Origin: Acinetobacter soli
Lineage (GTDB): Bacteria > Pseudomonadota > Gammaproteobacteria > Pseudomonadales > Moraxellaceae
Direction of reading: 5' to 3'
Assembly (NCBI RefSeq): GCF_000760595.1
Contig: NZ_BBNM01000003.1
Location: forward strand, 62,001-126,000
Length of the DNA: 64,000 nucleotides
Part shown: positions 18,862 to 27,060 of the stretch, piece after piece
How the letters are laid out: each line of letters begins with the position of its first letter
How positions within the stretch are numbered: position 1 is the stretch's first letter
The notes under the pieces: generated by a model
What the model was told of the DNA's origin: nothing
What the model saw: only the letters and a program-made list of their open reading frames with translations
The model's database searches: none
Position numbers and translations under genes: made by a program

Positions 18862-20040
18862 TCATCTTTTTCCCTCTACATCGATTACATCGGCATAATG
18901 GTGAGGATTAAATTTATATACCAAAGTAGTGACCACAATCACCATGAACAACTGTAGTATCCAAGCGATGGTATAGCTCGCTGTTATATCGTGCAAAATG
19001 GCAACCCACCATGGCGCAATTGCGGCAATTAAAAAACCGCCTCCTTGCATGAGTGCAGAAAGCTGACCTGCCATGACTGGATCAGATAAGTGATCCAGCA
19101 CAATAATCATCATCAATGCAAAACAGCCTCCTAAACCTGCGCCAATCAGCATTACCCATACATAGGCAAACATCTGAGGAATAAAAACCAAACCAGCAAA
19201 ACCTACAATTTGCATCACCAGTGCCGCACTGAGCCATAGCCGACGATCTTGATTTTTCCGGGCCAAATAAGGCAAAACTAAAGCGGAAATGGCTTGGCAA
19301 AGCGTTAAAATCGCCATTAGGTTTCCGCTTGATTTAGCACTCCAGCCCAATTCTTGGTAGGCAGGTGCCAGCCATGCCACAATGCTGGTATAACCACTGT
19401 TAATCAGCCCAAAGCATACAATCAGTAACCACGTGCGCGGTTGTGATAAAAACAGCGAAATCGAAGCTGATTGAAGCTTATGCTGTGATGGCTGAGCTAA
19501 ATAACGTGCCGCAAGAAGCAGCGCAACCAGTGCCGGAACACTAAAAATTGCAAGGCCAAACTGCCACGATCCATATTGTACAGTGATCAGAGGCGTTAAA
19601 AATGCGCCAAGCGCGCCGCCTCCCATGAGCATGGCAGAATAAAGCCCCATCATAGGTCCCATCTGATCGGCAAACTCTCGTTTAATCAAGCTTGGAAATG
19701 TCACTTGCAACATCGCGACACCCAGCCCAATTGCGCCTGCCGTACCAATCAGCAATAAACCATTCGGCGCGATGAATCGAGACGCACATCCTATACAAAT
19801 CAGACTTAAAGCTATCAGGCTGGCTTTTCGCTCACCCAAAGTGTTGTGTATCCACGGGCCCAGCAGCGCAATCATCCCCATGAGCAGCATAGGAACCAAT
19901 GTCAGCAGTGCAATTCCTTGTAAACCAAGGCCCATATCGGCTTTAATCCGATTGACTACAGGGCCAATACTGGTCATAAAGGGCCGCAAATTTAACCCCA
20001 CTAAAGCCACTGTTATCATCAATAAAGCTCGATTGGTCAC
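18862..20040 (-). CDS. MFS transporter, CynX/NimT (cyanate/nitroimidazole) type
   Basis: This 392-residue inner-membrane carrier of the major facilitator superfamily has about 12 hydrophobic helices. The start LLMITVALVGLNLRPFMTSIGP is characteristic of the CynX/NimT/YeaN subfamily, where the LNLRP motif in helix 1 is diagnostic. Members have been linked to cyanate or 2-nitroimidazole transport, but the substrate of most is unknown. The start is a GTG at 20040 with GAGTGAG a few bases upstream; no ATG lies earlier in frame. It follows a decayed small ORF (20050-20272) on the same strand and faces a LysR regulator gene on the other strand, a likely controller. No cyanase or carbonic anhydrase gene is nearby. 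Confidence 0.85.
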   Translation of the reverse strand: MTNRALLMITVALVGLNLRPFMTSIGPVVNRIKADMGLGLQGIALLTLVPMLLMGMIALLGPWIHNTLGERKASLIALSLICIGCASRFIAPNGLLLIGTAGAIGLGVAMLQVTFPSLIKREFADQMGPMMGLYSAMLMGGGALGAFLTPLITVQYGSWQFGLAIFSVPALVALLLAARYLAQPSQHKLQSASISLFLSQPRTWLLIVCFGLINSGYTSIVAWLAPAYQELGWSAKSSGNLMAILTLCQAISALVLPYLARKNQDRRLWLSAALVMQIVGFAGLVFIPQMFAYVWVMLIGAGLGGCFALMMIIVLDHLSDPVMAGQLSALMQGGGFLIAAIAPWWVAILHDITASYTIAWILQLFMVIVVTTLVYKFNPHHYADVIDVEGKR

Positions 20041-20049
20041 CTGATTTAC

Positions 20050-20272
20050 TCACTCTTGATTGGGTATGTTAATGGATTGCCAGTACGCATAGATCTCTGG
20101 GAGATGTTCTGGGTGAGTAGGAACATAACAATTTTGCATCGATTGCTTGGCAAATGGCGTAAAAACTCACGATCCACATTCACTCAAATGCTCCTCAAGT
20201 TTTTAGATATTCTTGTTTCTTATACTGCTCAGCAAAACCGTTCTGTACGTTCTCACTACTCAGCATAAACAT
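20050..20272 (-). pseudogene. Possible decayed small gene upstream of the CynX-type transporter
   Basis: Reading the minus strand gives a protein-like start (MFMLSSENVQNGFAEQYKKQ) that ends at TGA after about 25 codons. A single-base shift continues as LEEHLSECGS, then TGA, then VFTPFAKQSMQNCYVPTHPE and on to PEIYAYWQSINIPNQE, ending 10 bases before the transporter start. The segments have balanced, non-repetitive composition. They would join into one ~73-residue protein if one frameshift and one TGA (perhaps from TGG) were repaired. I do not recognise the family. It may instead be chance coding in a leader. The rest of 20041-20367 holds only promoter DNA for the two divergent genes. Confidence 0.35.
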
Positions 20273-20367
20273 GATCTTTTATATTTAGAAATTAAATTAT
20301 TTAATCGAATACATTAAGATTATAAATACTTACTTTTAGGATCGTTGTAGCGATTTGGGAGCACCAC

Positions 20368-21243
20368 ATGTTTGATCCTCGTTTACTTCGGGCATTTGTG
20401 GCGATTGTTGAAACGGGAAGCTTTACCTTGGCGGCAGATCAACTGCATATGACCCAATCGACCATCAGTCAGCAACTGGCTCGGCTAGAACACGCTGTCG
20501 GTAAGCCTTTGATTGAGCGCCAGTCCCGTTCTTTACAACTGACCACAGCGGGCGAGTCGCTTTTGGGATACGCCAGACGTATTCTGGCCTTGCAACTTGA
20601 AGCACAAAATGTACTGAGCACAACCACAGGCAGTATTCCCATCCGTATTGGAGTACCAGAAGATATTATGAATACGGAAATGGCGAGATTACTGCATAGC
20701 TTTAGTGAAGCACACCGTTCAATCCGGCTTGATGTCACGGCAGGATTAAGTCGTGATTTAATGACACGCTATCGCGCAGGACAATTTGATATAGTGGTTG
20801 TGAAGGAACCGATGGCCAGTGCAGATCATTTTGCAACATTTCCAGAAGCAATTGCCTGGTTTGAAAGTCAGCATTTTAGTCAAGTATGGCCCGATCCCAT
20901 TCCTTTGGTAACCTTTCCGCAAGGTGGATTGTACCGCGACGAAATGTTTGATTTTATTGAACGTGAACGTAAACACTGGTATGTCGCTTTTTCAAGCAAT
21001 AGCCTTGCCAGTGTTTTAGTCGGTATTGAAGCAGGATTAGGCATCTCGCTTTTGCCCGTGGCAGCCACACAAGGATACAATGTGCGCGAATACAGCGTCT
21101 TTGGGCGAGCACCCGCCATGGCGATATCGCTTTATCGCTGGGAAAAAGATGGCGTTATCTCAGAACTAGCCACACAAATGGCACAAATATTACAAAATCG
21201 TTTGCATCAGTTTGCGGCATCCACATCGATAAGTGCTGAGTAA
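20368..21243 (+). CDS. LysR-type transcriptional regulator
   Basis: This 291-residue LysR family regulator has the N-terminal winged helix-turn-helix (FTLAADQLHMTQSTISQQLARLEHAVGKPLIER, residues about 18-50) and a C-terminal periplasmic-binding-like effector domain (about 90-285). A GGGAG ribosome site lies 6 bases before the ATG. It is divergent from the CynX-type transporter gene, the classic arrangement of a LysR regulator with its target, so control of that transporter is the first hypothesis. The effector is unknown. The gene is convergent with the S8 protease gene and ends at an inverted repeat (21251-21280). Confidence 0.9.
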   Translation: MFDPRLLRAFVAIVETGSFTLAADQLHMTQSTISQQLARLEHAVGKPLIERQSRSLQLTTAGESLLGYARRILALQLEAQNVLSTTTGSIPIRIGVPEDIMNTEMARLLHSFSEAHRSIRLDVTAGLSRDLMTRYRAGQFDIVVVKEPMASADHFATFPEAIAWFESQHFSQVWPDPIPLVTFPQGGLYRDEMFDFIERERKHWYVAFSSNSLASVLVGIEAGLGISLLPVAATQGYNVREYSVFGRAPAMAISLYRWEKDGVISELATQMAQILQNRLHQFAASTSISAE

Positions 21244-21250
21244 AAGGAAA

Positions 21251-21280
21251 TGTGATCGCCACGCATTTTGAGCGATCACA
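21251..21280. repeat. Inverted repeat between convergent LysR and protease genes
   Basis: TGTGATCGC and GCGATCACA form a perfect 9-bp stem with a 12-base loop in the 57-base gap between the two stop codons. No T-run follows on either strand, so it is at most a weak terminator. It could also act as a transcription barrier or protein site. Confidence 0.45.
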
Positions 21281-21299
21281 CTCAGTTCAATGATTCAGG

Positions 21300-22709
21300 C
21301 TAGCCGCGGCAACTGGTAAAAAATAATGTTCTGGTGCATTTTGTTGGCGTCGCAGGCGCAGCTGTGCTGTTGTTCTGATCAAACGTTGCCGTGTTATTTT
21401 GCGTTGGAGTGCCTGTTAAACTACTTAATGCTGCGGCCAGATTGAGACGAGAAAAACGTAAACCATTTCGAGTATCGGTCACCAATGTTCCACTATTTTT
21501 GAGTCGATTGACGCTCTCGTCGAGGCTATCATTTGCAAAGGCATTATTGGCTCGAATAATGGCCAGTGCAGCCGCTACATGCGGTGTTGCCTGAGAAGTA
21601 CCGCTCATAACAATGCCGCCACCTGAAATTCGAACACCCGGTGCAAGTAATGTTAAATTTGCAGAACTGTTACTAAAACAAGCGACTTTATCTGCATAAG
21701 AACTGCTATCGGTACATGAACTATACATGACACGGCCAATATTTGAGTCGTACACTGCCCCTACACTGACTGCTCCCTGTAAACAGGCCGGATATGAAAT
21801 GGCATTGGATTTAGCCGAATTTCCTGCCGCAACGACGGGTAATACACCTGCTTCACGTAGCGTTTGAAAGCTTTTTGATAATGAGCCTGTACAGGTCGAA
21901 GTATTTAAATCTCCCCCAAGACTCATGTTTGCAGTCTTGATATTGAGGGTTTTGGCATTGTTGGTCACCCAGTTTAAAGCCGCTGCAATATCACTGTCAT
22001 ACGCCAGTTTGCCACGAAAAACATCCATGGCAATAATCTTGGTATCTGCCGCGACTGTGGCAGCAATCGCTGCAACATTGGTGCCGTGTTTTTCACTGTC
22101 ATCAAGTTGATTATCTTCTGGCGCCATATCCATAGCATAGCTGACCCGACAACTGGCTGGTGTGCCGGCACGTGTGCAGTTTCCAAAATCATTTAAACGA
22201 TAATCTACACCCGTATCTAAAATTGCCACCGATGTTCCCTGACCAGTATAACCTTTAGATTTTACTGCTGGTTGGCCAATCAGATTCAGATTTTCATTGG
22301 CCATGGTTTTAGACGCTGTATTCGGATAAACCGCTTTGACCTCTGGATCATTGAGCAACTTTACCAAAGTATCACGCTGTTGAATTCGATAAAAAGTCAA
22401 AGGCAATGCATTGTAATCACGCATTAACTGCACACCGCCAAGTACGAATAGACGTTGTCTTAAATTCTGTTTTTGTTGATGCAGTTGTGTAATTAAGGAT
22501 GTGCTTGTTAATGGCTGTGCATGATTCGTCTCGACAATCAAATCATTGGATGCATTATTCAATAGTGCATCCAAATTAATTTTACCTTGTGCAACTTTTT
22601 GTAGTGCCTGTGCAGACAGTTTCGCCCGAGCTTGTTCAGATGAAAGCTGAGCGTGCGATGATGTTATTCCCAATCCAATACTTACAATGAATAGCATGTA
22701 CTTATGCAT
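21300..22709 (-). CDS. Secreted S8 family (subtilisin-like) serine protease
   Basis: This 469-residue exported protease has a Sec signal peptide of about 20 residues (IGLGITSSHA then QLSSEQ). A propeptide-like region spans about residues 21-145. The S8 catalytic domain contains Asp in VAILDTGVDYR (near 164), His in KHGTNVAAIAATV (near 208) and Ser in MSGTSQATPHVAAALA (near 370). The oxyanion Asn lies in VVAAGNSAKSNAISYPA. Several cysteines in the catalytic domain (GNCTRAGTPASCR, SSCTDSSSYADKVACF) suggest disulfides. The protein ends with a proline/threonine/asparagine-rich linker and a short tail, CTRTLFFTSCRG, holding two further cysteines. No autotransporter barrel is seen. It sits 34 bases after a small membrane-anchored protein gene on the same strand, likely one unit. 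Substrate unknown. Confidence 0.88.
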   Translation of the reverse strand: MHKYMLFIVSIGLGITSSHAQLSSEQARAKLSAQALQKVAQGKINLDALLNNASNDLIVETNHAQPLTSTSLITQLHQQKQNLRQRLFVLGGVQLMRDYNALPLTFYRIQQRDTLVKLLNDPEVKAVYPNTASKTMANENLNLIGQPAVKSKGYTGQGTSVAILDTGVDYRLNDFGNCTRAGTPASCRVSYAMDMAPEDNQLDDSEKHGTNVAAIAATVAADTKIIAMDVFRGKLAYDSDIAAALNWVTNNAKTLNIKTANMSLGGDLNTSTCTGSLSKSFQTLREAGVLPVVAAGNSAKSNAISYPACLQGAVSVGAVYDSNIGRVMYSSCTDSSSYADKVACFSNSSANLTLLAPGVRISGGGIVMSGTSQATPHVAAALAIIRANNAFANDSLDESVNRLKNSGTLVTDTRNGLRFSRLNLAAALSSLTGTPTQNNTATFDQNNSTAAPATPTKCTRTLFFTSCRG

Positions 22710-22743
22710 GTGTTTAATTCCATTTTTGTTGGGTGAAGAAACG

Positions 22744-23046
22744 TTAGGGTTTAATAATTTGATTACCCGGGTCCTTTTCTGGATCTATGGGCTGAATGCT
22801 CAGATCACTTTTGGTATCGGCAAGTGGCGCGCTGTCGGATGCTTGCTGCTCTGCTTGAGTAACTGAATGAGATGTCACGTCTTGAGTAGTGATATTATTA
22901 TTTAGATGAGATGGCTGATCAAGCTGCCCTGCTTGAGCTTGTGCAGTACTTTGCTTGAAAGGGATAGCTGTCTCAGATGGTTGAAAATAAAAAAACAATA
23001 ACGTCAGAAGCACAATAACTAATAGCAAAATAGAAGCAATTCGCAT
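22744..23046 (-). CDS. Small single-pass membrane protein of unknown function, upstream of the protease gene
   Basis: This 100-residue ORF has one N-terminal hydrophobic segment (residues about 4-21, IASILLLVIVLLTLLFFYF). A polar, Gln/Ser/Asp-rich tail without cysteines or recognisable domain follows and ends DPEKDPGNQIIKP. The likely topology is N-in with a periplasmic tail, or an uncleaved export signal. It is the first gene of an apparent two-gene unit with the S8 protease. That position suggests an accessory role such as an anchor, inhibitor or chaperone, but nothing in the sequence proves this. Codon use resembles its neighbours. I do not recognise a family. Confidence 0.65.
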   Translation of the reverse strand: MRIASILLLVIVLLTLLFFYFQPSETAIPFKQSTAQAQAGQLDQPSHLNNNITTQDVTSHSVTQAEQQASDSAPLADTKSDLSIQPIDPEKDPGNQIIKP

Positions 23047-23432
23047 GTTTCATCCGTGTAGAATTGAGGTTGATGTGATGGGCTGATCTATCGATAAAAC
23101 CAGATCATCCATGATCAAATTTCAAGCGAACATACCTGAGAATCATTATCAAAACTAGCTACAAACTGACGAAGAGTTCTTAAAAATACTGAGTTAAAAT
23201 CCTCATATCTTTATAAAATAAAAAAACGCTTTAAATTCAATTATCTTGAAGTTATTTATGCTGTAATAAATGTGTCATTTAAATTTTTTGTTACACAAAT
23301 AATCTTATCTTTGAAATTTACTTAAGGCCTGAAACCATTTGAGCATTTACAAATTATCCAAGTAAAAAACGCTGGTTTAAGCATCCATACACAATCTGTT
23401 ATAGTCATCCAGACAAATCACATGACCATCAT
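23047..23432. other. Intergenic region between divergent genes, no gene seen
   Basis: This 386-base AT-rich gap separates the small membrane-protein gene (minus) from the MocR-type regulator gene (plus). I find no credible ORF, tRNA or terminator. A possible -10 (TTATAG at 23399-23404) lies just before the regulator start. The gap is long enough to hold operators for the regulator, since MocR proteins usually control a divergent neighbour, but I cannot pick out a convincing repeat. Confidence 0.5.
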
Positions 23433-24872
23433 ATGCAAAAATCCAAACAACTGGCACTGAGCTTAAAGCGATTGATCGAAACAGGGACATGGAAAGCCCA
23501 TGACAAACTTCCCTCGCTTAGACAGCAAGTCCAAATTTCTGGATTTAGCTTAATGACCGTTTTAAATGCCTATCAGGAGCTCGAAGCTCAAGGGTTAATT
23601 TATTCCAAATCAAAGCTTGGATACTTTGTTGCTGTCCCTCCAGTGCCTGCATCGGGCACACATAACATGGTTCAGAGTACCAATATCGAAATCAATTCAT
23701 GGGTATTTCGTTATTTAAAGTCGATTCAGTCTGAGCATATTGTGCCATTTGGAAGTGCCTTTCCTGACAGCCGTTTACTTTATTCAGCGCAGCTGATGCA
23801 TACATTGGCTCGACAAGCTAAACACAAAGCGGCTTATCAGCAAATGCCAAGCCTTCCACCAGGAAATTATGCATTACGCAAATACATAGCGCAGCGCTAT
23901 TGCATGCAGGGTATTCCGACAGACCCAGAAGATATTGTGATCACTTCGGGTGGGTTAGATGCACTGAATCTTTCACTACGCGCGCTTACTCAGGCAGGCG
24001 ATTATATTTTGCTACAAGAATCCATTTTTTATGGTGCTTGGCAAGCCGCAGAAAATCTGGGTTTAAATGTGATCATATTACCGGATCACCCTGAATACGG
24101 ACTCGATCTAGAGGCTTTTAAGCAAGCACTGATCACCTACCCTATAAAAGTATGTTTATTGATGCTCAATAGCCAGAATCCGATTGGTTATACCGTGTGT
24201 GATGAAATTAAGGCACAGCTTGCAGCATTACTATACGAGCATGATGTGTATTTGATTGAAGATGATGTCTATGAGGAGTTGTATTACGGCGCGCACAAAC
24301 CACACTCGATGAAATTCTTTGATCGACATCATCGAGTGATACACTGTAGTTCATTTTCTAAAACATTAGGCGCAGGATTTCGTGTAGGTTGGGTGTATGC
24401 TGCACAATTCTCAGCACAAATTCAGCATTTACAACTGATGAGCACCATCTCTGTGAATGCGCTGATTCAAAGTACATTGGTCGAATATCTGTCTCAACGC
24501 CATTACGACAAACATTTAAAGCAATTGCGCAGCAGCTTAAAACGTCTTAAAGATCAATATTACGAAATACTGACACAGCGACTACCAGCGACTTGCCACA
24601 TACATTATTATCCTTCTGGATATTTTTTGTGGATTGCTCTTCCAGAACAGCTAGACAGTCAACAGTTGTACCAAGATCTCCTACAGCACCAGATTGGAAT
24701 TGCGCCAAGTTATTTATTTAATCAGCGCCCCGAACATGCGCATCATTTGCGCTTAAACTGTTCGTTTGAAATTGACGCCACCATTGAGCAGGCACTTCAA
24801 CAACTCGCACAGTCGATTAAGCGACAATTTGCACTCAATTCAATGCATATTCCCAAATCAGATAACCCATAA
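23433..24872 (+). CDS. MocR/PdxR-type transcriptional regulator (GntR helix-turn-helix fused to PLP-dependent aminotransferase fold)
   Basis: This 479-residue protein has an N-terminal GntR-type winged helix (residues about 5-72, including LPSLRQQVQISGFSLMTVLNAYQELEAQGL). It continues into a fold-type I aminotransferase domain (about 110-465). The latter keeps the PLP-binding lysine in HCSSFSKTLGAGFRVGWVY, the preceding IEDDVYEELYYG loop, and NSQNPIGYTVCDE. This is the MocR architecture, in which the aminotransferase part senses PLP or an amino-acid adduct. Its target is not obvious. Candidates are the divergent small-protein/protease unit across a 386-base gap, or the AAHS-like transporter encoded convergently. 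The start at 23433 lies close to the HTH, as usual. Confidence 0.88.
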   Translation: MQKSKQLALSLKRLIETGTWKAHDKLPSLRQQVQISGFSLMTVLNAYQELEAQGLIYSKSKLGYFVAVPPVPASGTHNMVQSTNIEINSWVFRYLKSIQSEHIVPFGSAFPDSRLLYSAQLMHTLARQAKHKAAYQQMPSLPPGNYALRKYIAQRYCMQGIPTDPEDIVITSGGLDALNLSLRALTQAGDYILLQESIFYGAWQAAENLGLNVIILPDHPEYGLDLEAFKQALITYPIKVCLLMLNSQNPIGYTVCDEIKAQLAALLYEHDVYLIEDDVYEELYYGAHKPHSMKFFDRHHRVIHCSSFSKTLGAGFRVGWVYAAQFSAQIQHLQLMSTISVNALIQSTLVEYLSQRHYDKHLKQLRSSLKRLKDQYYEILTQRLPATCHIHYYPSGYFLWIALPEQLDSQQLYQDLLQHQIGIAPSYLFNQRPEHAHHLRLNCSFEIDATIEQALQQLAQSIKRQFALNSMHIPKSDNP

Positions 24873-24948
24873 AAAAGCCCAGAAATGAGTAAAATGTAAT
24901 GATAAAAAAAACAAACCAGGCTTTATTTTTACGAAATAAAAAGTTCAT
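24835..24948 (-). CDS. Candidate 37-residue membrane protein
   Basis: A short ORF reads MNFLFRKNKAWFVFFIITFY and continues through a hydrophobic helix to GYLIWEYALN. AGGAG lies 8 bases before the ATG. It has positive N-terminal residues and a single transmembrane helix, like many genuine bacterial small membrane proteins. It lies downstream of the MFS gene (25094-26356) on the same strand and overlaps the 3' end of the convergent MocR gene by 38 bases. There is no homology evidence by eye. The strong ribosome site and the composition support it, and the overlap and small size argue for caution. Confidence 0.45.
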   Translation of the reverse strand: MNFLFRKNKAWFVFFIITFYSFLGFFMGYLIWEYALN

Positions 24949-25093
24949 GCTGTCCACTCCTGATTGAATATGACACTTCAGAGTGTGGCAGACCATAAGA
25001 AAACTGGTAGATACAATTTTTGATGAATACACTATAACAGACCATAACAGCGCACAAGAGGCGCTGAATGAGTCAAGCTTTAGGTTTAACCGA

Positions 25094-26356
25094 TCAGGAA
25101 GATTTAAGTGAAGATGCCACCGTGTCGGTAACTGGTTGATGATTTGGTCGGTACAGTAAAAACAGTACGGAGAGTGCAGCAATTAAAATCATGGGAATAC
25201 TGGAGGCAATTACAAAGATTTCACTTTGGCCAACGCTCAGTAAATAGCCTGCGAAAAGTGGCCCGATAAATGCGCCAACTCGTCCTAACGCCACTGCGGC
25301 ACCAACACCAGTCCCCCGCATTTCTGTAGGGTAATATGTTGCAGCCAATGTATACAAAATCGACTGACACCCAATAACAAACATACCACACCCTGCGGCG
25401 GAGAGCGTGAAGGCAACAGTCGTATGCGAATAGGCCAAACCAATCAATGACAGGAAGATTCCGGTATATGCGCACATCGCAATCATAATTTTATTGAAAC
25501 GATCGAGCATCAGGCCCAGAACTAACACCCCAACAGAACCTCCCAGATTAAATCCCATTTGAATATAACTTGCTTGATGCTTAGTTAATCCTAAACCGGC
25601 AATCAGTGTAGGAAGCCAGTTTTGTAGCAAGGCCAGCACCAGTAAGGTTCCAAAAAAACTGATCCATAAACTTGCGGTGGTGCGGGTTCGTCCTTGAGAA
25701 AATAGCACCTCAGACATACTGTATTTTGTACTTTGCCGTTGATGGCTTTTCAGATAAGCTTTTGATTCAGGCAAAAAATAATAAAGAACAACGGCTAAAA
25801 GAAGTGGCGCCCCGCCCCCCAGATAGAAAATATGTCGCCATTGATGATCTGCATCTAGGCCTAGTGCAACTACAGAAGTCAAAAAACCGCCAATTGGCAT
25901 ACCACAATACATTGAACTGACTGCTGTGGCCTTATATTTATCGGGAACCGCCTCAGACACCATGGTAATCACAATTGGCAGTGCGCCACCCATGCCGATA
26001 CCCGTCAGAAAGCGAATCGCTAATAAAGCTGTATATTCCTGCATAAAAGGCGTAATGAGAGACATTGCACCAAAAATAATGACACAGGCAATTAACACTT
26101 TTTTGCGACCTATCACATCGGCAATACGTCCTGCAATTAATGCACCGGGTAAAGTCCCCAAAACAGCAGCACTGAAGATCCAACCCATCTCGGCGCTCGA
26201 CAACAGCATTTCTGCTTTCATACGTGGGGCGGCAACACCCATAGACTGCAAGTCAAAACCTTCAATAATCGCAAAAATAAAACACAAGACCAAAGTAATG
26301 ATCATTACATGAGAGGAATGAGGAGGCTGTTTGAGACCGGATTCAACCGTTTGCAT
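25094..26356 (-). CDS. MFS transporter, aromatic acid:H+ symporter (AAHS)/MhpT-like
   Basis: This 420-residue inner-membrane carrier with 12 predicted helices has an N-terminus (FAIIEGFDLQSMGVAAPRMK) and helix 2-3 loop (GRIADVIGRKKVLI) typical of the AAHS branch of the MFS. That branch includes PcaK, BenK, MucK and the hydroxyphenylpropionate transporter MhpT. The acidic residue in helix 1 (the Glu-Gly-Phe-Asp region) is a known functional feature of this branch. Expected cargo is an aromatic or related organic acid, but no catabolic genes lie beside it, so the substrate is undetermined. AAGGAAG precedes the ATG at 26356. The gene is monocistronic apart from a possible 37-residue ORF downstream. 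Confidence 0.85.
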   Translation of the reverse strand: MQTVESGLKQPPHSSHVMIITLVLCFIFAIIEGFDLQSMGVAAPRMKAEMLLSSAEMGWIFSAAVLGTLPGALIAGRIADVIGRKKVLIACVIIFGAMSLITPFMQEYTALLAIRFLTGIGMGGALPIVITMVSEAVPDKYKATAVSSMYCGMPIGGFLTSVVALGLDADHQWRHIFYLGGGAPLLLAVVLYYFLPESKAYLKSHQRQSTKYSMSEVLFSQGRTRTTASLWISFFGTLLVLALLQNWLPTLIAGLGLTKHQASYIQMGFNLGGSVGVLVLGLMLDRFNKIMIAMCAYTGIFLSLIGLAYSHTTVAFTLSAAGCGMFVIGCQSILYTLAATYYPTEMRGTGVGAAVALGRVGAFIGPLFAGYLLSVGQSEIFVIASSIPMILIAALSVLFLLYRPNHQPVTDTVASSLKSS

Positions 26357-26530
26357 GTTTATCTTCCTTTTTATTTTGTATAAATCAGCTTTCCGAGCTG
26401 TTTTTGATTTTTTTCAAACTAACAAAGATTATTTATTTACACAATAGTGAATTAAATTATGAATAGCATAATTATTTCAATTAATCTTGTTTGGATCACT
26501 CCTACGAGCGAGTTAAAACTTCATTCTAAA

Positions 26531-26554
26531 TAACAAAAAGCACCCGAAGGTGCT
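26531..26554 (-). terminator. Rho-independent terminator of the cold-shock gene
   Basis: On the minus strand AGCACC-TTCG-GGTGCT (26539-26554) closes on a UUCG tetraloop and is followed by TTTTTGTTA. It begins 20 bases after the csp stop. Confidence 0.88.
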
Positions 26555-26573
26555 CTTGTTTGGACAGATGTCC

Positions 26574-26783
26574 TTATTGCGGAGTGATGTTCACTGCGCT
26601 TGGGCCTTTTTTACCTTCAACGATGTTGAAAGAAACGCGTTGGCCTTCATGCAAAGTTTTGAAACCGTCAGTTGCGATTTCTTTGAAGTGAGCAAATACG
26701 TCTGGACCAGAATCTTGTTGAATAAAACCAAAACCTTTAGTTTCGTTGAACCATTTAACGGTACCAGTAGCTGTGTTAGACAT
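26574..26783 (-). CDS. Cold-shock protein, CspA family
   Basis: This 69-residue single cold-shock domain protein binds single-stranded RNA and DNA and acts as an RNA chaperone in the cytoplasm. The nucleic-acid-binding motifs are RNP1 KGFGFIQQ (residues about 16-23) and RNP2 DVFAHF (about 28-33). The start [12 protein letters not shown] and the end [10 protein letters not shown] are canonical. The ATG at 26783 follows AGGA at 7 bases. A promoter at 26947-26974 implies a leader of about 155 bases, as in cspA-type genes where the leader folds with temperature. Whether this copy is cold-induced or constitutive cannot be told. Acinetobacter carries several paralogues, so no specific symbol is given. 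Confidence 0.95.
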   Translation of the reverse strand: MSNTATGTVKWFNETKGFGFIQQDSGPDVFAHFKEIATDGFKTLHEGQRVSFNIVEGKKGPSAVNITPQ

Positions 26784-26940
26784 AATCTATCCTATAAATT
26801 TTAAGGGTGGAGCGTCATGCGAGATGACTATTTAACTGTAAAAATTGAACAAATTGAGCTTAAGATCTATAAAACGAAGGATTAAGACTAAAACTACGAT
26901 ACTTAAAGAAGATTGAACTAACCGTCTAATTTTTCTAGTT
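26784..26940 (-). promoter_or_regulatory. Long 5' leader of the cold-shock gene
   Basis: About 155 untranslated bases lie between the predicted start site (~26940) and the ATG. Long leaders are a known regulatory part of cspA-family mRNAs. The sequence is AT-rich and contains a CATCTCGCATGACGC stretch and several short complementary segments, but I did not fold it. Confidence 0.5.
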
Positions 26941-26946
26941 GCAATT

Positions 26947-26974
26947 AGCATACAGCAAAAATGAAATTATTCAA
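26947..26974 (-). promoter_or_regulatory. Promoter of the cold-shock gene
   Basis: On the minus strand -35 TTGAAT (26969-26974) and -10 TATGCT (26947-26952) are spaced by 16 bases. Confidence 0.55.
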
Positions 26975-27060
26975 CCGTATCTTGGGTCTGTTTCGCAACT
27001 TCATTCGGGATTTTGTTGGTTACTCACTCAAAGCCTTGTAAATCCAGCAATAGGGATTAA

